Notes: a model not told the origin generated them from the sequence alone. Shown: positions 42,878-51,783, counted from the first letter of the stretch. The stretch is 64,000 nucleotides of DNA from Larkinella rosea (GCF_003858635.1 NZ_RQJO01000008.1:992001-1056000), one strand, 5' to 3'. Numbers and translations: made by a program.

Positions 42878-43936
42878 TTACTTTTTTTGGGTTACAAAAA
42901 CGGTATTATTAACTAATTCATACTGAAAATTAGAGGTGTAATTCAACGCGTCAAGGATGCTTTTTAAAGAGGTATTATTAAATCGGGCACTGAAATCTTC
43001 TTTTACTTTTAAACCCTTCTGGACGACAAAATTGACGGCGTACCAGCGTTCCAGTTTCTTTTTTATTTCCTGGAAATCGGCATTTTTCAGGATGATAACA
43101 TCGTCTTTCCAGGCCAGTAATTCATCCAGATTAACCTGCTCCTTCCGGCCTTTTTCGCTGGATTTTTGGTAGGAATACAGGTCGGACGGTACTAAGAAAT
43201 CCGGCGTATTGATAGGCGCTTTTGAAGCCGCACCTACTTTTACTTTTCCCGTTAAAACCGCTACCGTTATATCCGGGTTTTCGGGATAGGCATTGATGTT
43301 AAAGGACGTTCCGACGACGGTTGTCCTGAGCTTTCCGGTCTGAATGATAAACGGTTTGGAAGCATCATGCGCGACTTCAAAGAATGCCTCGCCTTCCAGC
43401 GTAAGGGCGCGCCCGGTTTTGCCAAAATCGGACGAATAAGACAGGACGCTTTCGGCATTTAACTTAACCGAACTCCCATCCGGCAACTGAATCAGTTCCC
43501 GCTGCCCCCGGATGGTGCGGGTTTGAATTAATCTGGTAATTGCCTGACTGGTAACGTTCTTTGTTGATTTGTCCGGAAGGGTATATCTCCAAACCGTCAC
43601 GGCTGCGGCAACGGTTATCAGAAAAATGGCGGCAAAACGGAGCAGGGTGGGAGCTGGAACCGGGAACCGGACAATTCGCGCCGATTGCGTGCTGGGCTCT
43701 CCGGCCTGAATACGCTCCCAAACGGTCGTCAGGTCTTCTTCTGAAGGCTGATACGAATGCTTGTAACGAACTGAAAGGATCAGTTGTCTGGCCAGCGCAA
43801 CGGTTTGAGCTTTGTCAGGATGTTCCATCAACCAGCTTTCCCAAAAGTGATTTTGTTTCACAGTAGGATTTTTTACCCACCGAATGAAATCATCATCTTT
43901 CAGGAAGTCTTCCAGTTGATAGTTTTGGTACTTCAT
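42878..43936 (-). CDS. FecR-family anti-sigma factor
   Basis: A 352-residue inner-membrane anti-sigma factor. The N-terminal cytoplasmic part (about 1-85, with DDDFIRWVKNPTVKQNHFWESWLMEHP) binds the ECF sigma factor. A single membrane span (about 97-113, FAAIFLITVAAAVTVW) is followed by the periplasmic FecR domain with TIRGQRELIQLPDGSSVKLN and GEAFFEVAHDASKPFIIQT. A DUF4974 C-terminus (about 280-345) contacts the SusC STN domain. It relays glycan binding by SusC to the sigma factor. Confidence 0.96.
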   Translation of the reverse strand: MKYQNYQLEDFLKDDDFIRWVKNPTVKQNHFWESWLMEHPDKAQTVALARQLILSVRYKHSYQPSEEDLTTVWERIQAGEPSTQSARIVRFPVPAPTLLRFAAIFLITVAAAVTVWRYTLPDKSTKNVTSQAITRLIQTRTIRGQRELIQLPDGSSVKLNAESVLSYSSDFGKTGRALTLEGEAFFEVAHDASKPFIIQTGKLRTTVVGTSFNINAYPENPDITVAVLTGKVKVGAASKAPINTPDFLVPSDLYSYQKSSEKGRKEQVNLDELLAWKDDVIILKNADFQEIKKKLERWYAVNFVVQKGLKVKEDFSARFNNTSLKSILDALNYTSNFQYELVNNTVFVTQKK

Positions 43937-44144
43937 GCCTGCTCGTTGTAGTTGATTTTGCGCCCTTTCATCCCGTTAGTTGCCGGATAGAAATGGGCTT
44001 TCAACTCATAAGAGACTGAATGGTGGCAGACATATACAGTCGACGAAATTATTTTTCAATTATTTTTTCGGGCGGCTGGAGATTGACCGAAAGCTGGGAA
44101 ATAACACCGGAGAAGGTGAGTAAACCGGTGGAATAGAAGCGTTT

Positions 44145-44801
44145 TTATTTGTTGACCAGAAAAGTCACTACCAGCATGTTAAGAATAAACCGGGATTCAC
44201 CTAATTCTTTTCGAAGTTTCAGAATGGTTCGGCTCATTAGAATACGGGCGTATTCGATTTTAGCAAAACCCATCAATGCGGTTATTTCGGTGTACGAAAA
44301 TCCTTCGTAGAAATAATAAATGATGATTTCTTTCTGCCGTTTGGTCAGCTGTGAAAAGGCGGTTTCCATTTTTTGCCGCAATTCATCATCCAGCAATTCA
44401 CTGATGCCACTGGATTCTTCGGTGAACGCAATTTCAAATCCGCGGTCGTCGTCATAATCCAGTTGTTCCGGTGCAAAACGGTTTTTGGTCAAATGCCGGA
44501 TGATGCGGTTTTTATAGGCTTTATAGAGGTAAAATTTGATGGACGAGACCTCGCCCAAACCCGCTTTTTTTTCCTGGAGATAAATAAACAGATCCTGGAT
44601 GGTGTCTTTTACCAGATCGGTATCGCTGGTAAACTGTCGTCCGTAATTGTACAGAATCGGGAAATAGGTCGTATAAATAAACCCAAACGCTTTTGGATTG
44701 CCACCTCGAAATTGAGCCCATATCTCATACTCAGGCAGGTCTTTAAATGGAGCTGCTTCCTGCTGCGTTCTATTTACTTTTAGCTCCATAACAGGCTGCA
44801 T
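44145..44801 (-). CDS. ECF-type RNA polymerase sigma factor
   Basis: A 218-residue ECF sigma factor of the Bacteroidota FecI-like group. The sigma2 region includes YGRQFTSDTDLVKDTIQDLFIYL. The sigma4 region includes AFSQLTKRQKEIIIYYFYEGFSYTEI, which contains the helix-turn-helix. It is divergent in function from housekeeping sigma and probably drives the SusC promoter when its FecR partner is relieved. There is a 208-bp gap to the FecR gene, so it may have its own promoter. Confidence 0.95.
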   Translation of the reverse strand: MQPVMELKVNRTQQEAAPFKDLPEYEIWAQFRGGNPKAFGFIYTTYFPILYNYGRQFTSDTDLVKDTIQDLFIYLQEKKAGLGEVSSIKFYLYKAYKNRIIRHLTKNRFAPEQLDYDDDRGFEIAFTEESSGISELLDDELRQKMETAFSQLTKRQKEIIIYYFYEGFSYTEITALMGFAKIEYARILMSRTILKLRKELGESRFILNMLVVTFLVNK

Positions 44802-45132
44802 TATTCCGGGATTGAACAGATACGTAATGGGTACACTGTCAATTTAAAAAGAATTGTAATAAATAGGATAATTACTTGGGTTTTATTTATAAAAACTACT
44901 CACGAAACCGTTGAACCTGACCCGCCCCCGACGTCACTAGTTAGGCTTACTACTAAAAAGGGCATCTGTACTATTCGGGCGGATGAATTAAGTACGCAAA
45001 TATATAAACATACTTAATCTATTTGCTTAGTATGCAAAAAAATGAACATCATTTTTGTCGCCAGCAAGCAGATTTTTTAACGCTATGGAATATACGTATC
45101 CATACGTCTGGTAATGGCTTGCCCGGTGTTTT
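44802..45132. other. 331-bp AT-rich intergenic region
   Basis: No gene is evident; a short reading frame here is a shadow. It holds the minus-strand -7 box candidate TATATTTG at 44997-45004 facing the sigma gene, and an imperfect dyad with ATACGTAT in its centre at 45084-45105, which may relate to the end of the fucose operon. Confidence 0.4.
44997..45004 (-). promoter_or_regulatory. TAnnTTTG -7 box candidate for the ECF sigma gene
   Basis: The minus strand reads TATATTTG, a perfect match to the Bacteroidota -7 box. It is about 195 bp from the sigma start. No -33 box with the usual spacing was found, so this is a weak call. Confidence 0.3.
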
Positions 45133-46893
45133 TTAGCGACCTGTCTGATTGTTGGGTGGAAATAGCTGAAATTCGCTGACGCCAATGCTCCCTTCCGACT
45201 CCTGAATAACCAACCGAAACCGCTGCGCCCGGACGGGCTGAATCGCCTGCCGCCATTCGTCGCCAATCTGCTGACCGGTTGCAATGGTCACCCAGTCGTT
45301 GCCTTTCTGGTACTGGACGGAAAACCGGTTGATTTGGGAGTACAATTCAGGGTTGTTTTTCCGCTGAAATTCATTGATCACAAGTTGCCCGACCGACTGC
45401 GGTTTTCCCAGATCGACCTCCAGCCAGCCGGTTTGATCGAACATCGCCTTGGCTTCCTTCGTCCGGTAATAGAGCGGTTTTCCATAATTGGCCTCAAAGT
45501 TCACGTCACTCCGACGGCCCAGTTTCCAGTAAGTGGCTTTGTTATCATCCACCGTCGAACCGGCACCATGCAGAAATTCACCGACGACACTGGAAGCCGT
45601 CGATTTTTGAGCATACGCCAGCGACCCGGTTTTCGAGAACGGCAGAATGGGGGCCAGTTGGGAAGCCGGGCGGTCGAGGGTCAGTTCAATGAGTGTCGCA
45701 ATGGAATCCCGCGTCGGCACGACCAGCCGGAGTTGTCCTTTGGTTTGCGAAAACTGAACGGTTTTACCGTTGAGAAGCGTCGCCTTTTTGATCGTTGCCG
45801 GAAGAGCCGGTAACATTACTTCGTTTTCGGTTCCTGCCAGCAAATGCAGAAAAATCCGGTTTCCTTTTTGGGTGCAGACGTACTCCTGAGCGGGTGTATA
45901 CGGTCCACCTTTCGTTCCGTAAATAGCCTCCGCCCGCGGTTTGATCCAGTCGCCTACTTCCTCTAACCGGCTGGCAAACAGGGGCGGAATCTGGCCCAGA
46001 CTATCCGGGCCTACGTTGAGCAGCAAATTGCCGTTACCACCCACGCACCGCAGCAACGTATGCACAACCTCCTTCGCCGAGCGGGGTTTGTCTTCAAACC
46101 GCCACGCCCACTGGTGGCCCATGTTCGTGCAGGTTTCCCAGGGAACGCTGCCGTAACCGGCCACAAAACCTTCGGGAGTAACATAATCGCCGTAGCGGCC
46201 CGGCTGGCTGTGCGACTCGTCCGGATTAAACGCTTCGAGCCGGTTATTGAGAATAATACCGGGTTGCAGCCGATGCGCCATGTCGTACACGTTTTTGGGA
46301 TTCGTGGGACAGGGCCAGCCGTCGTAATCGATCCACAACAGACTGATTTTCCCGTAGTTGGAAAGCAATTCTCTGAGTTGTTGCTGCATCCGGTTTTCAA
46401 ACGCCTTGTTCTTTTCCGCTTCCGGATTGCGGCAGTCGGGGTCTTTCCAGTCGCCCGGCGAAAAATACCAGCCCAACTGAAGCCCGGCTTCGTGAACGGC
46501 ATCGGCCAGTTCCTTGCAAACGTCCCGCCCAAACGGCGACGACATAATGTTGTAATCCGTCGTTTGCGTATTCCACAAACAAAAACCGTCGTGGTGTTTG
46601 GCCGTCAGCACGACGTATTTCAACCCGCCCGCTTTGGCCAGCCGAACCCATTCTTTCGGGTTGAATTTTACCGGATTGAAACGCCGATACAGCGAATCGT
46701 AGCGGCTTTTGCCGGTCCCCACCCGCGACCAGCTGATTTCCTTGCCCGTCAGCGTCGCCGGTCCCCAGTGGATAAACATCCCGAACCGGTCGTGTTGCCA
46801 CCATTGGAGTCGCTGCGCCTGGGGCAGCGCTTTTTGAGAAACCGCCGGGAGCGTGATCAGGAAAAAAAGCAGCGGAAGCAGTTTTGCTTTCAT
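45133..46893 (-). CDS. Alpha-L-fucosidase, GH29 (second copy) with F5/8C-like domain
   Basis: A 586-residue exported fucosidase (signal peptide about 1-18, start chosen at ATG 46893; a longer frame runs into fucP). GH29 hallmarks: WWQHDRFGMFIHWGPATL near 30, KYVVLTAKHHDGFCLWNTQTTDYN near 90, WYFSPGDW, and the catalytic Asp in ISLLWIDYDGWP. After about residue 440 there is a discoidin (F5/8C)-like carbohydrate-binding domain (GWLEVDLGKPQSVGQLVINE). It is the last gene of the L-fucose operon, so released fucose would feed the transporter and oxidation genes next to it. Confidence 0.95.
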   Translation of the reverse strand: MKAKLLPLLFFLITLPAVSQKALPQAQRLQWWQHDRFGMFIHWGPATLTGKEISWSRVGTGKSRYDSLYRRFNPVKFNPKEWVRLAKAGGLKYVVLTAKHHDGFCLWNTQTTDYNIMSSPFGRDVCKELADAVHEAGLQLGWYFSPGDWKDPDCRNPEAEKNKAFENRMQQQLRELLSNYGKISLLWIDYDGWPCPTNPKNVYDMAHRLQPGIILNNRLEAFNPDESHSQPGRYGDYVTPEGFVAGYGSVPWETCTNMGHQWAWRFEDKPRSAKEVVHTLLRCVGGNGNLLLNVGPDSLGQIPPLFASRLEEVGDWIKPRAEAIYGTKGGPYTPAQEYVCTQKGNRIFLHLLAGTENEVMLPALPATIKKATLLNGKTVQFSQTKGQLRLVVPTRDSIATLIELTLDRPASQLAPILPFSKTGSLAYAQKSTASSVVGEFLHGAGSTVDDNKATYWKLGRRSDVNFEANYGKPLYYRTKEAKAMFDQTGWLEVDLGKPQSVGQLVINEFQRKNNPELYSQINRFSVQYQKGNDWVTIATGQQIGDEWRQAIQPVRAQRFRLVIQESEGSIGVSEFQLFPPNNQTGR

Positions 46894-46904
46894 GGGATAC
46901 GAAT

Positions 46905-48170
46905 TTAGGCTTTGGCGAAAGACAATTTCGGACGAATGATATATCCTTTTCGGGCGTAATACAGCACGTAAATGTAACAGATAATGGGTACGACGAAAGC
47001 TATTCGGATTCCGTAACCATCCGAAATCCAGCCCATTAACGGAGGAATAATGGCCCCGCCTACGATGCTCATGATGATTAGTGACGACCCGGTTTTGGTG
47101 TAAGCCCCCAGGTCTTTTGTGCTGAGTGTGAACAGAATCGGGTACATGACGGAGGTACACAAACCGACCACTGACAGCGCATAAATCGAGACAAAACCGG
47201 TCGTCAGCATCGACGTTAGCACCAGCAGAAAAGCGCCGATGGCACAAATTGCCAGCGCCCGGGCGGGCTGAATGCGCCGGAGCAGGTAAGCGCCCGCCAA
47301 CCGCCCGGCCAGCACCAACGCCATATACAAGGTAATGAACAAAGCCGCTTTCTGTTCGCTCAAATCCGGCAATTGCAACGATTTGGCGTAGCGGATCAAA
47401 AAGCTAACAATACCGACTTCGGCCCCAAGGTAACAAAACACGCCCAACGCGCCCAAAACCGTGTGCCGAAACCCGAAAATCGACCAGAGTCGGAGTGAAC
47501 TTTCACCTTTTTCCTCGATCGTCGGCAGAGTAATGAAAAATAGTAACACGCCCAAAACCGTGAATAAAACCGCCAGACTCAGGTACGGTATTTTCACCAG
47601 TTGCGCTTCGGAATTGAGGTAATTAGTCAATTCCGTCGGGTTAAACTGCTGGACGACAGATGCCGGAACATCCGTTGCATGCAGCAGAAACTGCGCACCG
47701 ATAAATGGCCCCAGGGTTGCTCCGATGGAACCCACCGCCGACGCCAGACTCAGCCGACTCGACGCACCGTCGGGATCGCCGAGTTTGGTGATATAGGGCG
47801 TTGCGGTAACTTCCAGAAACGTAAAACCGGCGGCCATGATGAACAAGGCCGTCAGAAAGAGCGGATAAAACCGGGTTTCGGCCGCCGGGAAAAACAGCAT
47901 CGCGCCAGTGGCTGCCGTCAGCAAACCCGTAATCATGCCCGCCCGGTAGCCAAACCGCCGGATGAACTGCCCAACGGGTAAAGCCAGCAGAAAATAGCCG
48001 CCAAAAAAGGCGGATTGCACTAGTGATGATTGGAAATCAGTCAATTGGCAGGCCCGTTTCAGGTGCGGAATCAGCACATCGTTGATGTTGCGGCTGAGGT
48101 TCCAGATGAACATCAGGCTCATCACTACCAGCAAAGGTACCACAACGTGTTTCGGCGAGGGCGTTTTCAT
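46905..48170 (-). CDS. FucP-type L-fucose/sugar:H+ symporter (MFS)
   Basis: A 421-residue inner-membrane transporter with 12 predicted spans, of the FucP family. The first span carries FIWNLSRNINDVLIPHL, matching FucP with its Asp-containing NxND region. The middle has FTFLEVTATPYIT, which aligns with the conserved Glu-containing ALEVAANPYI of FucP. It imports L-fucose or a related sugar with protons. It is in an operon with fucosidase and fucose oxidation genes, which supports fucose as the substrate. Confidence 0.9.
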   Translation of the reverse strand: MKTPSPKHVVVPLLVVMSLMFIWNLSRNINDVLIPHLKRACQLTDFQSSLVQSAFFGGYFLLALPVGQFIRRFGYRAGMITGLLTAATGAMLFFPAAETRFYPLFLTALFIMAAGFTFLEVTATPYITKLGDPDGASSRLSLASAVGSIGATLGPFIGAQFLLHATDVPASVVQQFNPTELTNYLNSEAQLVKIPYLSLAVLFTVLGVLLFFITLPTIEEKGESSLRLWSIFGFRHTVLGALGVFCYLGAEVGIVSFLIRYAKSLQLPDLSEQKAALFITLYMALVLAGRLAGAYLLRRIQPARALAICAIGAFLLVLTSMLTTGFVSIYALSVVGLCTSVMYPILFTLSTKDLGAYTKTGSSLIIMSIVGGAIIPPLMGWISDGYGIRIAFVVPIICYIYVLYYARKGYIIRPKLSFAKA

Positions 48171-48173
48171 CCG

Positions 48174-48512
48174 TCAGGCGTTTAAGCTAAAAATCGGTTT
48201 CATTTTCGCCCAGTGTTCGCCCGGTTGCGCGTCGGCCAGCCGTTGCTGAAAACCGTCCATCAAAACCGCCCATTCGGCTTGCCGGGGAAGTTTGCTGATT
48301 TCGTTAAACGCATCGTTCAGGTCAACCCCTTCGGCGGTTTCGACAATCATAAATAACCGGGTGCCGATGCGGTAAATTTGCATATCCGTAATGCCGCCCG
48401 CCCGGATGCCCGCCGGAATTTCCGGCCAGATGTGTTCCGGCTGGTGGAGGTATTCGTACTGGGCAATGCCTTCCGGATTGTCTTTCAGGTCGAGGGCCAG
48501 GCAGGTGCGCAT
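48174..48512 (-). CDS. L-rhamnose/L-fucose mutarotase (RhaM family)
   Basis: A 112-residue RhaM-family (PF05336-like) protein. Signature parts are ALDLKDNPEGIAQYEYLH, WPEIPAGIRAGGITDMQIYRIGTRLFMIVE and the final MKPIFSLN. These enzymes interconvert alpha and beta forms of a 6-deoxy sugar. A long extra N-terminus in the open frame is not supported; MRTCLALDLK is the usual start. In this operon the substrate is most likely L-fucose rather than rhamnose. Confidence 0.9.
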   Translation of the reverse strand: MRTCLALDLKDNPEGIAQYEYLHQPEHIWPEIPAGIRAGGITDMQIYRIGTRLFMIVETAEGVDLNDAFNEISKLPRQAEWAVLMDGFQQRLADAQPGEHWAKMKPIFSLNA

Positions 48513-48540
48513 CGGTTTATTGAGTGATTGAGTGAATTTT

Positions 48541-49314
48541 TTAGCGTCGGTAGCCGAGTTCGGCACCCCCGCCGACGGGCAGGATACAGCCGGTGATGAA
48601 GCGAGCGGCATCGGAGACCAGAAAAACGGCGGCATCGGCAATCACGTCGCCTTCGGGGCAGTAGCCGAGCGCGTGAATCTCGTCCAAATATTTTTCGATA
48701 GACGCGGGATTGGGTTGTTGCGTTGCCCAGACACGCAGCATGGGCGTCCAGACCCCCGCCGGGCAAACGGCATTGACCCGAATCCCAAACGGCGCGTAAT
48801 CCAGCGCCATCGCTTTCGTCAGGGCGTTCATGCCACCTTTGGTGGCAACGTAAGCCGCGTGGTTCTCCTGCCCGATTTCGCCCACCATGCTGCTGGTATT
48901 CAGGATGCAACCGCGCGATGCTTTCAGCGATTCCAGACCAAACCGGGTGGTGAGGTAGACACTTTTCAGATTCACCGAAAAAAGCGCATCCCACTCTTCC
49001 TCCGTCGTTTGATCGAGCGGTTTCGACGGGCTGGCGATGCCCGCGTTGTTGTGAATCACGTCCAGCCGACCAAACCGGGTTATCGTTTTTTCAATAGCTC
49101 GCTTGACATCATCGACCCGCTGAACGTCGCCAACGGTTCCGTCGTGGTCGGTGCCGAGCCGGTTGAGCAGGGTTTGGAGGGCGGTTTCATCGCGATCCAT
49201 GACAAACAGGTTGGCCCCGGCCCGCACGTAGGCATCGGCGCAGGCTTCGCCGATACCGGAAGCGCCACCCGTCAGGAAAATGATTTTATCGGTCAGAGAT
49301 GCCATGCCAGCCAT
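48541..49314 (-). CDS. SDR oxidoreductase, probable L-fucose or 2-keto-3-deoxy-L-fuconate dehydrogenase
   Basis: A 257-residue short-chain dehydrogenase. The cofactor motif TGGASGIG is at residues 15-22; D40 at the end of strand 2 suggests NAD preference. The catalytic set is N115, S142, Y155 and K159. It sits between the fuconate dehydratase and mutarotase genes, so it probably oxidises L-fucose to the lactone, or the later 2-keto-3-deoxy-fuconate. Sequence alone does not decide between the two. Confidence 0.88.
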   Translation of the reverse strand: MAGMASLTDKIIFLTGGASGIGEACADAYVRAGANLFVMDRDETALQTLLNRLGTDHDGTVGDVQRVDDVKRAIEKTITRFGRLDVIHNNAGIASPSKPLDQTTEEEWDALFSVNLKSVYLTTRFGLESLKASRGCILNTSSMVGEIGQENHAAYVATKGGMNALTKAMALDYAPFGIRVNAVCPAGVWTPMLRVWATQQPNPASIEKYLDEIHALGYCPEGDVIADAAVFLVSDAARFITGCILPVGGGAELGYRR

Positions 49315-49318
49315 CGGT

Positions 49319-50545
49319 TTAGGGTTTCAGATCGCTGCTGCTGCCGGATTCGGTCGGAACCTGGTAAAAACCGCCCCGGATTTGAACCGGATTGACAAAA
49401 TACGATTGCAAATGCGGAATGTGTTCGAGAAACAGGTTTTCGTGCCCCATTGCAATGTGGTTGTAAAGTACCAAATGCTGGTGAATTTGCCCCATATCGC
49501 CCACGTGCGGGACCACCGGAATACCGTATTTTTTGGATAACAGGCTGATGGTCAGGAATTCGGAAATTCCGCCCACCCGAACTGCATCGACCTGGCAGAA
49601 CGCCATGGCTCCGGCCTGTAGGAAATTTTTAAAAATCACTTTATTGGGAATGTGTTCGCCGGTCGCGACCTTGAACGGCGCGATGGCGTCGGCAATGGCG
49701 CGGTGGCCCAGCACATCGTCGGGATGCGTGGGTTCTTCGATCCAATAGGGTCGAATACTGCCCAGCTTCCGGCAGATAGCCAGTGCCTCGGGCACGTTCC
49801 AGCGCTGGTTGGCATCGAGCATGATGGTGGCCGCATCCCCGGCGGTTTCCCGGATCAGGGTCGCCCGGCGGAGATCGCGTTCGGGATCGTCGGAACCCAC
49901 CTTGAGCTTCATGGCCGTAAAACCGGCATCGACGGCTTTGCGCGTATTGGCCACAATGCGCTCGTCCGAAAAATTAAACCAGCCGACGGACGTATCGTAG
50001 CCTTTGTAACCGGTTTTGAGAATGCCGATTCGCTGCGGGCAGGTTTTTTGCGCTTCGGTCAGGAGTTGAATGGCCTGCTGACGGGTCAGTTCTTCTTCGA
50101 GGTAACTCAGATCCAGGGTGTTAACGACTTCTTCGGGCGTCAGATCGAGCAAAAGTTGCCAGAGCGGTTTTTGCCGGGATTTGGCCCAGAGATCGTAACA
50201 GGCGTTGGTAATGGCGGCCAGTGCCAGATGGACGACGCCTTTGTGGGGGCCGAGCCAGCGAAACGAAGGCGAGTCGACGATGGAGCGATACGTCCGGCCA
50301 AAATCCGCCATCAGTGTTTCAATCTCCTGACCAACAAGCGGTTCCGAAAGGTATTGAATGGCTTTACAAACCAGATCAGTCCCGGCTCCCAGCGTAAACG
50401 CCAGACCGGTTCCTTCCACGGCGGTATCGGTTTTCAGGATACAAACCGCGTAGGCGTATTGGGGCGTCGTGTGGGTGGCATCCGAACCGGCCCCTTCGGC
50501 GAGGTCAAACCGGCGGTCCTGAACCTGAATGGAATGAATGTGCAT
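49319..50545 (-). CDS. L-fuconate dehydratase (enolase superfamily)
   Basis: A 408-residue enolase-superfamily enzyme similar to L-fuconate dehydratase (FucD/ENOSF1). AMKLKVGSDDPERDL near 205 holds the KxK base, followed by MLDANQRW, WIEEPTHPDD and VATGEHIPN with the three metal ligands. The C-terminal HVGDMGQIHQHLVLYNHI carries a further active-site His. It dehydrates L-fuconate to 2-keto-3-deoxy-L-fuconate. It is the first gene of the operon. I chose ATG 50545 as the start. Confidence 0.92.
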   Translation of the reverse strand: MHIHSIQVQDRRFDLAEGAGSDATHTTPQYAYAVCILKTDTAVEGTGLAFTLGAGTDLVCKAIQYLSEPLVGQEIETLMADFGRTYRSIVDSPSFRWLGPHKGVVHLALAAITNACYDLWAKSRQKPLWQLLLDLTPEEVVNTLDLSYLEEELTRQQAIQLLTEAQKTCPQRIGILKTGYKGYDTSVGWFNFSDERIVANTRKAVDAGFTAMKLKVGSDDPERDLRRATLIRETAGDAATIMLDANQRWNVPEALAICRKLGSIRPYWIEEPTHPDDVLGHRAIADAIAPFKVATGEHIPNKVIFKNFLQAGAMAFCQVDAVRVGGISEFLTISLLSKKYGIPVVPHVGDMGQIHQHLVLYNHIAMGHENLFLEHIPHLQSYFVNPVQIRGGFYQVPTESGSSSDLKP

Positions 50546-50639
50546 TGGACAGAAAAACAATTGCTAATATTGTACAGATCGATTATGCTGATTTAATGAG
50601 CGTATTCCTCAAATCTTTTTAAATCAAAGATGAATAATA

Positions 50640-50647
50640 CAAAAATA
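50640..50647 (-). promoter_or_regulatory. TAnnTTTG -7 box candidate for the fucose operon
   Basis: The minus strand reads TATTTTTG, matching TAnnTTTG, about 95 bp upstream of the fuconate dehydratase start. A clear -33 box was not found at the usual distance. Confidence 0.35.
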
Positions 50648-50670
50648 AGGGATCAGGCCTGGTCTAAACC

Positions 50671-50688
50671 AGTTATCGGTTGATAACT
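50671..50688. promoter_or_regulatory. 7-bp perfect inverted repeat, possible operator
   Basis: AGTTATC (50671-50677) and GATAACT (50682-50688) are perfectly complementary with a GGTT spacer. The dyad lies between the divergent AraC regulator and fucose operon, and just upstream of a TATATTTG box at 50697-50704. Confidence 0.45.
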
Positions 50689-50696
50689 TTCAATAC

Positions 50697-50704
50697 TATA
50701 TTTG
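50697..50704 (+). promoter_or_regulatory. TAnnTTTG -7 box for the AraC-type regulator
   Basis: TATATTTG is a perfect match to the Bacteroidota -7 box, about 25 bp upstream of the ATG at 50729. A TTG at 50680-50682 lies at a shorter than usual distance. Confidence 0.45.
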
Positions 50705-50728
50705 CATTTCTTTGTCCCATTTTCCGCT

Positions 50729-51634
50729 ATGAAGCCGATCTACGCCCTGTTGCCTGATTTTGCCAGTGCGCAAAAACCGTTCGTGTTTCGGGAAATTGTG
50801 CGGTCTCAATTCTCCACCGACTTTCATTTTCACCCGGAATGCCAGTTGGTTTACGTCGTGTCGGGGTCGGGAACCCGGATCATTGGCGGTTCGGTCGAAC
50901 AGTTTGAAGCGGGCGACCTGACGTTTATCGGCCCGAATGTTCCGCACGTCTGGTACAGTCACGCGGCCCAGCCGGAAACCCCGTTAGAGGCCCGGTCGCT
51001 GGCGTTATACATCAATCCGGAAGTAGTCTTGCACCATCTGAAACCGTTTACGAATACGCAATCACTGGCCGATTTCTTTCGGCAATCGGAGCGGGGGCTT
51101 TGCCTGACCGGGCCAACGCGGGAGCAATTGGTAGCCTTACTGACGGCGATGCCGAACCAGTCGGATTTGCCACTGATGGCTTCTTTTTTGCAAATCCTTG
51201 AGGTGCTGAAAACAAGTCCGGAAGTCCGGTGGCTCAACCCCGAATCGTTGCTGATGTCCTACGCCGGAGCTTCCCAAAGCCGGGTGGCGCGGGTGATGCG
51301 CTTTATTCAGGATCAGTTCCGGCAACCCATTACGCTCGAAGAAACCGCGGCCATTGCCGGTTTGCAACTGCACTCGTTTTGCCGGTTTTTCAAAGCCCTG
51401 ACCCAGCGAACCTTCTCCGAATTCCTGAACGAAATCCGCATCGGTTTTGCCTGCCAGTTGTTGCAGCAATCCGATTTGCCGATTACCCAGATTGCCTACG
51501 AAAGCGGTTTCGGCAACATTTCCTATTTCAACCGGTCGTTCAAAAAAAACCGGGGACTTACGCCGAAAGAATACCGTCAATGCTTACAGCCTGGCGGACG
51601 GTTTTACCTGCAGCCTGAGAGCAGGGTGTGTTGA
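50729..51634 (+). CDS. AraC-family transcriptional regulator (cupin sensor)
   Basis: A 301-residue regulator. The N-terminal cupin-type sensor includes HFHPECQLVYVVSGSGTRIIGG and GDLTFIGPNVPHVWY. The C-terminal AraC DNA-binding domain (about 195-295) has the two helix-turn-helix parts (ITLEETAAIAGLQLHSFCRFFK and ITQIAYESGFGNISYFNRSFKK) and LTPKEYRQ. It is divergently transcribed from the fucose operon with a dyad and promoter boxes in between, so it is the likely sugar-responsive activator of that operon. Confidence 0.93.
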   Translation: MKPIYALLPDFASAQKPFVFREIVRSQFSTDFHFHPECQLVYVVSGSGTRIIGGSVEQFEAGDLTFIGPNVPHVWYSHAAQPETPLEARSLALYINPEVVLHHLKPFTNTQSLADFFRQSERGLCLTGPTREQLVALLTAMPNQSDLPLMASFLQILEVLKTSPEVRWLNPESLLMSYAGASQSRVARVMRFIQDQFRQPITLEETAAIAGLQLHSFCRFFKALTQRTFSEFLNEIRIGFACQLLQQSDLPITQIAYESGFGNISYFNRSFKKNRGLTPKEYRQCLQPGGRFYLQPESRVC

Positions 51635-51783
51635 TCAGCGGTTTTCGTTAATTGTCTCCACAGGCCAGCGCATCAGAAAAGATTCGTCAAAAACCGGTTC
51701 GAAAGCTGGAAGTGATGCTGGCGAAGGAGCCTTTTTAAGGACGGGGACTCGTTAGGTAGAACCGATTTTAGAATAGCAGCCGA

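Noticed and set aside
44084-44144. Small RNA gene between the FecR and sigma genes
   Set aside because: No clear promoter-terminator pair or stable fold was seen by eye in the 208-bp gap.
45027-45284. 85-residue open frame after the second fucosidase
   Set aside because: It overlaps the 3' end of the fucosidase in another frame and has no start context or recognisable sequence.
46894-47247. N-terminal extension of the second GH29 fucosidase
   Set aside because: The extended frame overlaps the fucP-like gene and lacks a signal peptide, while ATG 46893 begins a clean signal peptide.
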